Both the position numbers and the translations under genes were made by a program. Of a stretch of 64,000 nucleotides of DNA, positions 1-13,089 are shown in pieces. The stretch comes from Holacanthus passer (Eukaryota; Chordata; Actinopteri; Pomacanthidae): contig JAFREQ010000092.1 in the NCBI GenBank assembly GCA_025331565.1, positions 423,001 through 487,000 on the forward strand. The letters run 5' to 3'. The notes below the pieces were generated by a model. That model worked only from the letters and a program-made list of their open reading frames with translations, did not search any database and was not told where the DNA came from. Position 1 is the stretch's first letter, and each line of letters starts with the position of its first letter.

Positions 1-299
1 AGCGGTCCCGAAATCTCCATCTCTGCACTGAGTTAGTGATTCATGACATCATCAAGCGGAGATGACAGCTAAGTGACTGGCTGGCTGAGGCCTGTTCATT
101 TAACTCCCTACAAGGACGTGGGGTATTAAAAAGTCAGGGCTGGGATTTGAAGGGCCCAAGCTGCTCTATACAATACAGTGCAGTGGAGAGTGAAGTCAAT
201 CAAACTCAATCAAACTCAACGTGTTAACTGCATTTTTGGTTTTAGCCAAGCTATTATTGCGGCTCTAGGCAGGACAATGTTGGTCAGCCAGCTCTTTGG

Positions 300-415
300 T
301 CCAAATTGAAATCCAACTATTGGATGCATTGCCATGAAATTCTCTACAGACATTCATAGACTCCAGAGGATGCATCATAATAACTTTAGTGATCCCCTTA
401 CTTTTCAAATTGATG
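300..415 (+). repeat. Dispersed teleost repeat, copy A
   Basis: This copy contains CCAACTATTGGATGCATTGC, CATGAAATTCTCTACAGACA, ATAACTTTAGTGATCCCC and TTACTTTTC. The same order of motifs occurs at 9972-10070 and, reversed, at 18130-18205. It resembles a common fish repeat. Confidence 0.65.
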
Positions 416-3317
416 TGACTGCAGTGAAGTGATGAAGCCTGAGGTTAGTCATTATGACAGGGGCAAAGAAGGGAGTCAGGTGACCTCCATACAGAGTGAC
501 AAAGTTCACACAAGGAGGAGGTTCGTTCCCCATTTTCAACCAATAGTAAATGTTTTTTTTCAAAAGCCATGATCGTTCTGCCCTGTGACTGACTGGTCAC
601 CTGTCCAGGGTGTACCCCGCCTGTCGACAAATGTCAGCTGTGAGTGACTCCAGCGCTCCCCAGCCCTCTGAAGGATAACTGGGTATGGCTGATAGATGGG
701 GATGAAAGGATGGATGATCACTACTTAGACTTAACCACGTGATTATTATTGTTATCTCAACAACTTAGTCAGTGATGACGCATTTTGTCATTTAATTTGA
801 ACAACTTGTTGCCATAGGCAGCCATTCAAATTACACAAATCTCTTGTCTTATTAACTGCCAATAAAGACTGATCAAGGACATCAGCATAAGTTTGAGCTT
901 TCGGTTTCACTATGGGAAAATAGAGCTATGGTGGGTGGGCTAATTAAAATAAATGAAATGATGTTACAATCAAGTCGTTTTTCTTGCTTTATACTTCTCA
1001 TGCAGCCTGCTCAAAAACATTTTTTTTCTGACATCAATCAGTCTGGTGAAGACAGTTTGTCGAAAATGGAAGTTGTGTGGAGCATAAGGACAGAGGCTTT
1101 TGTAGAGCTTATATACGGTGCTGTCTTAGTTTTGTTGTAATTACATATGCCTTCCATGTACACAAATCAGCTCCAACCCTTGCATATACTCACTGTCACA
1201 GTGTCTCTGTCACAGCTGGAATTAGAAATGACGGGTTTACAACTGCCTGTCATATGTAGCAGCGAACACCAGCATCTGGAACATCTCCTTTCTCTTAAGA
1301 TACCTTTTTTTTCCCTGTGCAGTGCCCCCGTCTGTCAGTTGCATCTTAGCGAAGATCCTCTCATTAAATCCCACATGATTTCTCGCAACAACAACTTCAA
1401 TAATCGTCCTTCTTCCTCTGTGCCTTTAATTCAGTTGCAAACATGACAGACAATAAGGTTGGAGTTAGGATGTCTTGAGGCGAGTGCGGCAGCGCTCTCC
1501 CTCTTTCATTCTGCAGTGACGCCGGCTGGGAGAGACGGAGCGGAAAACAGAGGGTCCAGAGCTGTCGAGTAAGCTGCTATCTCCATCACTTCAAAGTGTC
1601 TGTATCACATTAAAGGCGCCATCCATCATACATCGCTGACTCTGCTCACACAATAGTTAGCAGGGAGGATTTTATGTTTGGCAGTCTCTATAGATCGTCT
1701 CTATTAAAAACTCAACTTGAATTACTTTTTGAAGTAAGATCCGTCACTGCTCAGTGGATTGATTGATCTCTGAGAGCACTGGCTCAATACTTGAAAAACA
1801 CTTTACTCACTTAGAACATAAATCCTTTAAGTAAATGTGAAAATTTATAATTTATATACTGTACGTGGAATATAGCCCCAAAACATTCGTAGAAGAAAGC
1901 AGAATTCATCATCATCATAAATGTGAAGAGCAGGGAAAAGGTTGTATATCCTTAGGGCAGGTAATACTGATTTTGAATATTAGTGATCTCTCTGGAGAAC
2001 TACAGTATGTGCTGAAGAGCGTAAATGATATACAGAGTGATCTACAGTGATTTATTGTCACACATTTATCTGTAAATCCCATCAAAAAGGATCAGATTAA
2101 AAAGAGAAAAAAATAGTAGAAAACGGAACTTTTTCATTCAGTAGTGAGTGATTCGTTAAGATGGACTCTAATTACGCTTACCTCTTAATAAAGTAGGCTT
2201 TTTGTTTTCAGATTAGCCCATAATCCCCTGAAGACTTGCAGTTTTTCCAGACACATCGTCCATAATTAGTCGAAAATCCTTCAAGAGGACGAGAACACTG
2301 TCTGGACTTAACTTGAACTGAACTCATAAATCCACAAGCAACTATGCACAGAACTGTTCATTATTAATGGAGTAATTAAAGTTGCATTTATATCTGCAGA
2401 TAAAAGCATAGGCTCTGGGAGTCTTAAAAAGCATGCTACAGCTGAGTTTTATCTGAGTAGATGACGAAAAAGAACATATGATATTGGTGTGTGAGACTCA
2501 CACAGCGAGAGACACTGTAGAGTTAATGAGGATATTTCCCCATTATCATAGACAAACAGCAGCGCATATAATACAGGCAGTCATTTCTGGTGATCTGTGT
2601 TCCTTTTTATGAAGCCACACAACTTTCACTAATATTGTTTTGATACTTAAAACTTGCATTTAGATTTACATCGCATTTGAAATCCCAGGAGTTACAGTGT
2701 GTACTCTTTGTAGCCTCTCCATCAGCGTTGCCTCAGAAACTGACCTGACGGACTTTTTTTCAGTCGTAGATCAAGTGCTGACCTGAATTTGAGTATCGTA
2801 TTTTTAGAACACCACGCTCCAAATGGAAAATATGGTCAGTGCATTTACACAGAGAACATTAATGGAAGTTGATAGAGCTGTTGGAGGGAGGGAAGCAGTG
2901 GGAGGAAAAGTTCAGGCTTCCCACATTACAGCAAATGCAGTAAAAATGCCTACACAGATTTTGCACATAAATGAATATTACATTGTGTAACCTCTTTTTT
3001 TAGTCATTTGTTTGATTAAAAGAACATACTTTGTATTGCATTAGTTTAAAAAAAACCATGATCATCTTTAGGTGCACCTGGTTAAATATACATGCATTAG
3101 CTTTATGTCGTCCATTATGACACAGTAACATTAGTCTGACCACAGCATAATCTTTACATCCAAACATTAATCATCACAAGGATTATTTGTTGTTTGTCTG
3201 CCAGTCAGCAAGAAAACACAAGTAGTGTCTTATTTGTCAGGAAAGTGAAGATTTTCTTTTACATCATTTTAAATTGTTGGGCTTGTGAAGGATATTATAT
3301 CATTACAAGATAAAATG

Positions 3318-3425
3318 GTTAAAGTTCAAGTGAAGTCACGAGTCATTGGTGCAAACATCAAAGCTGAAAGTCATTTCTAAAGTCATCAGATCAGGACTCG
3401 AGTATGACTTGAGTGCAAGTCAAAT
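3318..3425. repeat. AAGTC/ACTCGAGT-rich dispersed repeat
   Basis: Degenerate AAGTCA and CGAGTC units recur (AAGTCACGAGTCATTGG, GGACTCGAGTATGACTTGAG, GTGCAAGTCAAATAG). It resembles a fish dispersed repeat built from such units. Orientation was not decided. Confidence 0.5.
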
Positions 3426-4632
3426 AGCTTTTCATTAACAGGGATCTCCATCACTTTCATACATCAAAGTGTGTTTGCGGATGATCTGCTGCACATGTGA
3501 AAAAGCCTTTTGTGGTAACACTACTTCTCCCTGAGTATTAAGATGGGTCTACTCCTGGTTGCTGTCCTGCTATGTCAGTTCCCCGATGAGCCACCAGGTC
3601 AGCATGCACTAACAGCTCTCATTCAAATTCATCACCTGAATCAAAGAGCCTCAACTTTCAGTGGAATACAAATAGACCAAATGGCAGCCGCATTCCCTCC
3701 ATGTCAGGCATTGCTCCGGGGGAAGTCTGGCTTTCTAAGCTCAGGAATTGTAACTCTGTGCTACTAAAGCCCACAAAAGACAACCAACTTTGCACTGGCA
3801 TGGCATCAGCTGAATGAAACTAGCATGGCTCATTAAGCCTGACATGCACACAAATCCAAACATATGTGACAGATTTACACTCAAGATCTCAAACACATCC
3901 CCTGACGTTCCCGTTGCCAATGAGAGAAATGAGAATTATTTCTGTTTGGGAAACCAATATGTGCACAGGCACGACAGGGAAGTTATACTATCAGGGTGTG
4001 CGTTTATTGGACTCTTGTGGGTGATCGTAACATTAAAAAAAAAAAAAAAGTGCTTCAGTGTCGTACCTTCAGCCTCCACCAAGTCATAAAGAAGATCAAT
4101 CTCAACTAGAAGTACCATTTTCCTTCTCGTTCAAGGTTGGTGAGGAGACATAAAAGCCCTCTCTGGATGTATAAGGCGGAGAGAGTGGGAAATACAAAAA
4201 CATTTAAAGAGAGGAGATGTGAAGGCTAGAGAGAGAATGACACCAGCCAGCAGGACGCCTTTGTGGGCTTAGAATTCACTAACAGGCTGGTTATGGCTCG
4301 TCTTTGTTGAGGAATGACTCATTTAAATATCCATGTTATTGCAAATGTTACCCTCTTTATGCAAGTTGTAATGTCAGCGTTCATCCTCACTACAGACTCG
4401 TCAAATAAAGCAGCTTGGTCTGTGGCGCGATGCTTCAAACTATAACACTCTATGTATCCTTCTGTCGTCTGTTTTGCACGTGCAGGGCTCCGCAGTCAAG
4501 TTAGCAATAATTAATATGCGATGTCCAGTTAGCAATGTCTGCTCAGACTTTCAAAATAAAGCTTGCTGAGAATAATAATAAACAATAATAATAATAATAA
4601 ACGTGGTAAACATTGTGAAACAGTAACAATTT

Positions 4633-4760
4633 GGTTTGGTTTAAACCAAAAACTACTTGGTTAAATTTAGGAAACAATTATGGTTTGAAATAAAATAAGT
4701 CTGTTACGTACCTTCAGTTACATATGTAATGTAACTTCACTTATGAACGTAAGTGTAACG
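4633..4760 (+). repeat. Dispersed repeat of the ACTACTTGGTTAA type
   Basis: This contains AAAACTACTTGGTTAAATTT, AGGAAACAATTATGGTTTG, AAATAAGTCTGTTACGTA and AACGTAAGTGTAACG, in the order of a repeat that is common in percomorph fish genomes from memory. Related fragments may be at 21341-21382, 41405-41470 and 50765-50865. Confidence 0.5.
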
Positions 4761-5792
4761 ATGTCAGTGTCAGTCCTGTGTGTAACCCATCCACCCAATC
4801 CTCCTCCATACGATGTCATCTGACTTCGATGGCACATTAAAACATTAATGAGACGCATCTTCAGAATGAGAGGTACCTACAGCATCACAGTTTGAAGCAT
4901 AGGGGGCGTGTTGGGAGTGAGAATAAGCTGGCTATGCACCAGGGTTAACAGCCATACAGGTACATGAAAGCATTATTCACAAGAGGTGTTATTATTCTGG
5001 TCCTTGTGAAGTGTCACTCGGTACTGCTAACACACTAAACATGAAGCTCAGTAGGAGCATCCAAACTAGTTCAGAGTAGGATAAAACAGAGCCTGTATAT
5101 ACAGTGCATCCATATCTCCACTGACTGTGAAGCTTTTCTCACAATCTCTGCTCGAGTATGCAAATCTGTCTGGTGCCTGAGATAATTGTTGTCAGTGTGA
5201 GTGAATGTGTGTGGGTTTGCTTGTGTTCTGACTATAAATGCATATGCATGCTAAGGTTGAGAATGGTTCAGAATTGACATCCATTCCAAATCTCTTAATA
5301 CCAGGGATATCCTTTCCACTTGTTGAGTGATAAAAAAAAAAAAAAAATAATAATTTAATAAAGTTAATATTCCCTGGGTTCAATGCTGCTCAATTAAATA
5401 TGAAAAATTTCAGCCTATTCACTGAAAGGTTTAGTGAGTCAGTTCTTGTGCAGGCATGGTGAACAGGTTTAAAGGAGCATTCCTGGCATTGACTAAACCC
5501 ATAAAACTCATCTTTGTTCATCAAAATTACATATTTATAAGTTTCATGGAAAAAAGGCCTTAAAATGGCTCAGATGTAACTACACCTTTGACTTCATGTA
5601 GCATGTGCAGCTCTATGAATATGCAAATTCTGCCCACCTCTTTCAAATCCCCAGCCACCCCTCTGCCGCTTGCCTACAGCTCCATGATACTGTGCATACA
5701 TGACCAAGTCTCTGCTTGTTTTATGTTTTTCTAGCTGCTGTATGCTACACAATGACAAATCTCATCATGCTTTCAATTTTGTAAATTTCTAC

Positions 5793-6122
5793 TTATTCTG
5801 AACTTGATGGCAGCAACACGTTTCAAACAAGTTGGGAGAGGAGCAACAAAAGACTGTGAAAGTTGTGGACTGATCCAAAAACACCTGTTTGGATCATTCC
5901 ACAGGTAAACAGGTTCATTGGTAACAGGTGATAGTATCATGATTGGGTATGAAAGGTTCATCCTGGAAAGACTCAGTCGTTCACAAGCGAGGATGGAGAG
6001 AGGTTCAACACTTTGTCAAACACATGGTTGGGTAAAGGATGTTACTACACGGGCTCAGTAAACATATTTTAATTGCAAATGACTGCATTCTGTTTTGTTT
6101 TGTTTTTTTTACATTTTACAAG
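5793..6122 (+). mobile_element. Abundant teleost dispersed DNA repeat, internally deleted
   Basis: The sequence matches a repeat I remember as very common in teleost genomes. Landmarks in order are a GGCAGCAACACGTTTCAAAC-type start, AACACCTGTTTGGATCATTC, CAGGTAAACAGGTTCATTGG, TCATGATTGGGTATGAAAGG, a TCACAAGCGAGGATGG piece, and an end with TGCATTCTGTTTTG then TTTTACATTTTACA. The middle of the usual element is missing between about 6030 and 6080. Short minus-strand open frames here are chance frames. Confidence 0.7.
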
Positions 6123-8053
6123 TAGCTAAAGTCTGCTCAAAAAGTCACTACAAGTTCTTAAATTGTGTCATGTGCTCATTTACATGTGTGTTGTAATTAT
6201 GTATCAATTTACATCTATATCTATGAAAGATAAAAAAGAATGAAGTCAAACTAAACTTCACCTGAAACTGAAGCGTCATAAACAGAGATGATCCAGACAC
6301 TGGATTTAACCAACTAGTAAATAGTATGTAACAGTGTTCAATATTATCAAGTGCTATCATTTTATCATTTTCTTTTTAAAATCTGATTCGCCAACTGCAA
6401 ATAACATTGCTTCAACTTTACGAGCTACTGAAAAAGGTGCATAGACTTTTTAGTTGTAATCCACTTCTTATGTAACAATGCTACTCACTAAACTCTTGAT
6501 TTGTCACATTCTTGCTTTCAAGCCACCACAACCTGAAAGTGAACCTTACCCTGACTCTGATCCTGTACCTCAACCTGCCTGTAGGCCTGTGTATACCATC
6601 ATTGACTGTTTTGTAATGATGACATACTAGAAAATCATATATGAAAAAACCTACAACAAAATAATGTGAGAATTTTTTTTTTCTCAACATGGAAAAATAT
6701 TTTTCATATAATGAAATGAAGTTAGCATACTCTGAGCTTCTTTCACAAGAGGAGACAGTTGAGTGTAAAATAGAACATTGTCTGGAAGTATCAATAAAAA
6801 CAACTGTAAGATATTTTGGTGCATAAATTTATTCACTTTTATACTAGTCTTCTCCTTCTCAACCAATCTAACTTTCTGTGGAATCAAACACAGGAAGCCT
6901 CAGGCCTCCGGTAGCCTACTTCTTGTCTGCATGAGTAAAACCACTGCTCTTCCTTCTCACCATGGTACTGTATTATCCTCTAGGTCAAATTTGGCCGACC
7001 CCAGCTGAAACAAACACCTTAGGATTCCGCTGTGCCGTTAGCATAGCTGTTTGAAGATGAACTACCTCCCTGATTCCTGCCGAGAGATCAGAAATGGATA
7101 ATGGATTTAGGCGAACATGAAGGTTGGGGAGCAGTCCTTTGTATCCAGCAAGCTATTTTCAAGCCTCTTCCACCTGAGGGAAAAACCTTTCACTCAATTT
7201 TCCCTTTTGCCCTATTTATGCGTGGAGGGCTGATAGATCACATATGCTCTTTTCAGCAATGTTCTGCTTCACACTTGCACAGTTACACACATTTGGGAGC
7301 TGTCCGCTAAACCGCAGCCTCGCGCGATGGTGAACTTGGAGCTGCCCAGTAAGACCACGGTTTTCTACTGCCAGCCGATGAGTTGCTCCACTGGAGCAGC
7401 TGGAGGATGTTCAAGGACATTTTAACAGCAGCTGCTATCGAACAGGAGAACATCATTGGTTCACTTCCCTGGCATCCACGATGACTGAGATATTGTCTGA
7501 AGATGTAACACTGCAGGGTATTATTGCCTCTAGATTGTGGGGTGTCGCTGTGGGGAATAAATTGGAGGGTATTTGGATGAAGGATGTGGGGAATCACTGT
7601 CAGGCAGTGCTGGTTTGTGAGTGTGTGTGTGTTAGTGGAGATGCGAGCAGGGCTGAAAGAGAGAGTCTTTTCATTCATCTATCCAGCTACTTAAATGTCA
7701 CTGCTTTACTGCAAAAGACAGTGGCATTTGTAAAAGAGATGTCTTTTATGTATGTGAAGTTGACATCCTTGCTGCACACTTTATAAGTAGCTACAAAACA
7801 GAATCAATCTGTTTCCCCGGGAAAAACCAAGAGCAATTGAAATGTTACTGAATGATTTTCATGGTGCAAACAGAATTGAACTGTGCAATTCATCTATATT
7901 TTTCCTAATGGTGAAAAAGTGGATAGTATCGATGTGCTGAGCTCTCTAGAGCATCAGGCAAGGGTTTCAAAAAATGTAAAGATACCCTTCTCAATATGCT
8001 TACAACAAAGCTCTTGTGAGATCATCTGACAGCTACTGAAACCCAGTGTTCTG

Positions 8054-8134
8054 ATGGATGGATAGATGGATGGATGAATGGCTAGATAGATAGACAGATA
8101 GATAGATAGATAGACAGATAGATAGATAGATAGA
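8054..8134. repeat. GATG/GATA/GACA tetranucleotide microsatellite
   Basis: About 80 bases of GATGGATG followed by GATAGATAGATAGACA units. The opposite strand gives a meaningless SIYLSICLS-type frame. Confidence 0.9.
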
Positions 8135-9971
8135 CAATTTACAAAAACTTTCCAGGAAAATAAAATAAAACACTGACTCTATAAGTAGTGTCTGAGGTTG
8201 TGCAAGATTAATGCAAAGAGTTATAATATAAAGTGAGCACGCAAAACACCATGAATGCCTGGAAAGCAGTTTGTTTAAAGCACAATGAGGCCTAGGTCTG
8301 TCAAAGGTGCCTTCAAAAAATGCCTCAAGGCACCACACCCAAATGTCCCATCTTCTGTCTAAAACGTGTGTAGAGATAGAAAATGAGACCATGGTTTATA
8401 GTGAGCTTTGAGCCCACAATGTGGAGGTATTTACTGAGCATCGATGGTTAGCTTAGTCCCAGGGACTCCAGACAGGACTCCATCCAGAAGTCATGTCCTC
8501 AGCCAGTGCAGGCAGACTGTCTGAAAATGTGGGCCGTTATTCCCATATGTGAACAATATTGTTTTTCCTCCCTTTTTTCAACAGATGGCTTTTCACCCGG
8601 CCTTTCCAGTGTGGTCATTAGGAACAACTATAAACACTATTCCTTTTGGACAACATGCTGTACAAACCACTTATGTCTTCATATAAACCCTGTCCTAATC
8701 ATACTTGTTAAAAAAAGTACTTTACTGTAAAATTAGTAAAGTAATGTGTTACTGCCCAGCACTGGCTGGGTAACATGAAGCAAATAATGAACCCAAACAA
8801 ATATAGTAAATCATAGCCATGATATGTGATAAACAGATGAGGCATATTCATTAATCCTTTGAGTCTAAAAAGCTTATGTACCTTCTATTTTAGTGTTCTG
8901 TTTTTTCATTTCTTAATGTATCTTCTTTTTTACCAGCTGCCTCTTATTCATATTTGTTTGCTGATGTTTGCTCTTTAATGGTCTCTAGAATTTTTATTTC
9001 TCAATCTGCCACCTTTAGTTAACGACACGCAGTATTCAGTCAGGCCCACCACAATATTAACATTGACTGCCAAATACTGATTTTCTATTTTTTTTAGTAA
9101 TTAAATGGGTAAAATCTTATTTTATTGTACTTGTTTTATTGTATATTTCTTATATGCCTTATTATTTAATAATCAATTTAAGAAAGCATGTATGTGCCAA
9201 ACATGCACATCCCTCGTTTTATCAAGTTACATGGTTCCCCTCGCCAGCATGTGAGAAAACCTGCAGCAGCCTCCCAATTATTAATAAAGGATAAATGGAG
9301 GACAGATGCATAATGGCAAACCTCTACTTAACCAGTGTAAGGCATTCCTTAACATGCAGACCTCATACATTAAGGGGAAGCCATTCCAGGGTCTGATGGC
9401 TGTGCCTAATAAGGGGGCATTAACCTTGAATACTCCCAAGGTCTCACATCGCAAAAGGAACCCAGATGGGCCAGCGCTGCGTTTGTCTGCAGACAGATGG
9501 GTTTTAACGGTGCACCCGCTCAAGCTGCAAACGATCCCGAGTTACAGCAACGCTCTGTTTATGTTTTTACACATTTTACATTATCACTGAGTTCCTTTAT
9601 GTGTGAAGGTTATGAAGCCAAATGGATAAGTAGGAAGCAGAAAGGCCAGCAATTACAACCTTATGGAGATCATTTATATTGGAGCCACTTTCCACCTTCT
9701 TTGGATTTAGGATTTTAAGCTGTACTTGAATGTTATTTATATATTTATATATATTTGAATAACACATGACATTCAATTAAAGCCACTGAAAATCATTTTA
9801 AGCATATACTTTACGGGAAAAGGCCCTTTTATTAGGCACCCCAAATCCCTTTTTTGTCGAAAATGTCATATGAATGCAGTGTGTATTTGTACATATGAAA
9901 TGATGCATGTATAATCAAATTCATCTTCTCTAACACACAATCAGACATGTGATGATGTAGAAGATGACAAT

Positions 9972-10070
9972 GCCTATCTCGACAACTATTGGAGGGATTG
10001 CAATTAACTTTTGTAGAGAAGTTCATGGTGCCCAGATGATGACTTTGGTGACCCCGACTTTTTATTTCAC
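9972..10070 (+). repeat. Dispersed teleost repeat, copy B
   Basis: This copy contains ACAACTATTGGAGGGATTGC, GTGCCCAGATGATGACTTTG and GTGACCCCGACTTTTTA. It aligns with copy A at 300-415 over most of its length with small gaps. Confidence 0.65.
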
Positions 10071-10354
10071 ATCATGAGCCACTTCACATCCATCCTAAAG
10101 GCAATTACTGTGTCAAAAATGTAATGCTCTCATACATCAGTAGTATTATTGTTGCCCTACATGCTGCCACTTCTAGAATCTGCTAAACTCATTTAAACCT
10201 TTAGAAGTAAGTTAAGTGGTTAACAAAAATAAACAATGAGCTGAAAATACGGCATTATGTTTCAACTGTTGCTGTTTTCTTATTGAAGCCAAGGTCTATC
10301 AGCAGTTAGTCATGTTTCCTTTTCTCTCATTTGTGTTTCAATTGTTCTCTGAAG

Positions 10355-10428
10355 CATCGTCTTCCCGTACCGACTCGCTGAAGAATAAGCTGAAGGGCAT
10401 GATTTCCCCCTCTTTCAGCATACAGAAA
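10355..10428 (+). other. Exon-like 74-bp block, unidentified
   Basis: A long pyrimidine tract ending TTGTTCTCTGAAG precedes a block with coding-like codons (TCG TCT TCC CGT ACC GAC TCG CTG AAG). It reads SSSRTDSLKNKLKGMISPSF and then SIQK, followed by a possible donor GTAATT at 10429. The block stands out against AT-rich flanks. I do not recognise the peptide. The complementary strand is also open here, and a conserved non-coding element is an equal alternative. Confidence 0.2.
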
Positions 10429-12681
10429 GTAATTTTGTTTTCAATCCTAGGGAGTGTTCACCTTGTGATTCTCACAAGCTGTGCTTTTAAATTACTATCC
10501 CTTTGAACGGAAGAGGCAAAATCTCTCTGTTGCTCCAACTTTGCATTTTATATTTGACGTCTTTTATTAACCTCTAACTGTTGCTTGATAATAAGGCTTT
10601 TACAAAATTTCAAGCTTGCTCTTGACTCCACAGGAATTCCCAGCACCACTGACAGTAAAAGATGTTGATGTAAGAAAAGACACTAATACACACAGTTTGC
10701 CCCTGCAAAAAAAAAAAAAAAAACCTTTACAGATACTTACACAGCACACACAAAAATCACACTCCTGATAACATAAATCATCCTCTTTACCTGATGGTCA
10801 ATGATATGACAATTGAAGTGCTGATAGCCCGGATATGCACATGCAATCCAGATGATGACAGATGAGACACCAAATTTAGCCTACATGTATTGATCGAGTA
10901 TGTTTATTTTCTGCAGCGCCAGCCTTGATGCTGCCTAGCAGAAGGTATCCGATGACAAGCGTGTCAGCAAATACAGGTGAAAATGTCTGAAGAGTTGGAG
11001 CGAGCTATAAATCTTTGTTCTCTCAGCATAGAAGGAGTAAAGAAGTGTTTCAGCTTCTTCTGCAAGACACCTGAGATGTTTGGGGCCCAGGGCAAAGTAA
11101 AGGTAGGAGATGTTTGCAAGAGGCTGAGCCTGCACCGAGCTCTCTGTACTGAAGCATTGGGAATTACTTTGTTCCCTGTGGGGGCTGTAGGGTCGGGAGG
11201 AGGAGAAACAGATTAAAAGAGATGGGCTGAGAGATAGAGATGGCTGTGAGGGATTTGGCAAGCATTAGCACTGGTCACTTAGAAGCTAAACTTGGGCTGA
11301 AGAATTGAAATAGACTTTTCCTCCCTCCTCCTACGCTTAACCTTTTACACAGAGGGAAATAATTAAAAATCCCAACGAACGAAGGGCCCATTGTGAATTT
11401 ATGAATAGCAAATTTGGTCCCAATTATCTCCGACCAATAAGATGTCACTGCTGAGGTGAGTAATGAGAGGTTATAAATATCCGATGTCATCTGGTGTGAA
11501 ATGAAAGGTGATCATCATCCCATCATAATGACTTGTGCTTGCCGACTAACCTGACTGAGTAACTGGCTGATGTAAACAGATATAAAGTGTTAAATGAATC
11601 AGCTGCTTCATTAATGAAATCACAACTTACTGAGTGACTGAGACACTAATTGCTCAGGCTGTCTTTATAATGGGTTTGCCTCATGACAGAACAGACAGTG
11701 AATGTACTGTAAATGTCTTCCAGGAGAGTCCGCTTCTTATGTTAAAGTTTACAGACTGTCACTGGCTAGAGCAATTACGCCCAAAAATCAGTACAAGCTG
11801 ACATGCAGGGTAGGGTAATAGCTGCATACTGTGGCGATATGATATGATACAAACAGTGAAACAGCAGACATGTTAAAGGCTTTCCATTTTACATCAGATA
11901 CATATGAACCACATTATTTCTGTTTTACTTAGTGAGGTTTAGTGAGAGACGACATTACATTAGCCTACTTTGACTATTATGAAGTTATCAACGAGTTCAC
12001 AAAATCCATGACTCCATATGTGCCTTGTTTTGGATCAAAATGCACACAAGACGGAACGTTATAATATGATGCAGTTGCAAATTGTTTGCCAAACATCAGT
12101 TCCATAAGGCTCCAGAATGATCAAACATCTCATTTGCGTTTAGCAACACTCACCTTGTCAACCACATCATCAGTCATCATCTATGTATTTACCGCTTGTC
12201 TACTTATTTGATTCAGAAATGAATTCAAAGTGAAATTATGTACCGATACTTTTCAAAACAATTGCACATTCATTCAGGTCGAGAGTACTGTCACACAGTC
12301 ACATTCTGTTACTGGTGAGTTATTCAAAGGGCACCTTAAAAGTAGTTGTTTAGAAAGACAACCACTTGAATGAGTGTTACTCATTTACTTCTCCCACAGG
12401 CTACAGGACTCCTGCATATTATAAGGACAACAACAATTTAAAATTAAAATATGGCTATAGAGATCCACCTGTCTGGCTCCCAAACTCTCTAAAAGTTCAT
12501 TCAAGAGAGAATGAACTTTACAAGGTCCTGAAAAAAAAAGCTGTCTTTGGCTGTAGAGGCTCGTTAATGAGCAGCTCATTAACTGGAAGGCCTGTCGGCC
12601 TGGTCATATGCAGCTGTGACTCACACTAAGTCACACAAATGCACACAGATGCAAAAACATTTGCAATTGCACAAGGATGCT

Positions 12682-12724
12682 CACACATGCACACACGCGC
12701 ACACATACACACACACACACACAC
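12682..12724. repeat. CA microsatellite
   Basis: Imperfect CA array with CGCGC and TAC interruptions. Confidence 0.85.
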
Positions 12725-13089
12725 GTGCCTTGATGACATTTGATAGGCTGTGTGTCTGTGTTCTAATTGAGTCTCCAGAGAGTCATGTTGGCACCAGGAA
12801 AGCCACAGTCCAGCCAGTCAGGCCAGCAGATGGAAACTCATGACAGCAACAAAGAGTGGTACAACACACTCTTTACACCATGTACGCTTTTCCAAAGAAT
12901 TCACTCACTCAGCCAGCCAGAGTTCTGTCTGATTCATTTGATCTGTCAATCTTGACCATTATTTAGTGCAAAATAATAATATAAAATAATTTAAGGTACA
13001 AAGTTAAATTATTTATCATTTTACAATACAGTGTTGTTTGTATAACAAGATGCTGGTTGTAGTCCCTTTATGCTATATATAAAACAAAA

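Noticed and set aside
5095..5120. TATACAGTGCATCC resembling a Tc1-type terminal repeat
   Set aside because: Only about 15 bases match and no partner end or internal sequence was found.
7307..7678. 123-codon minus-strand frame overlapping a plus-strand frame
   Set aside because: No recognisable motif or splice context, composition like the flanks, and open on both strands by chance.
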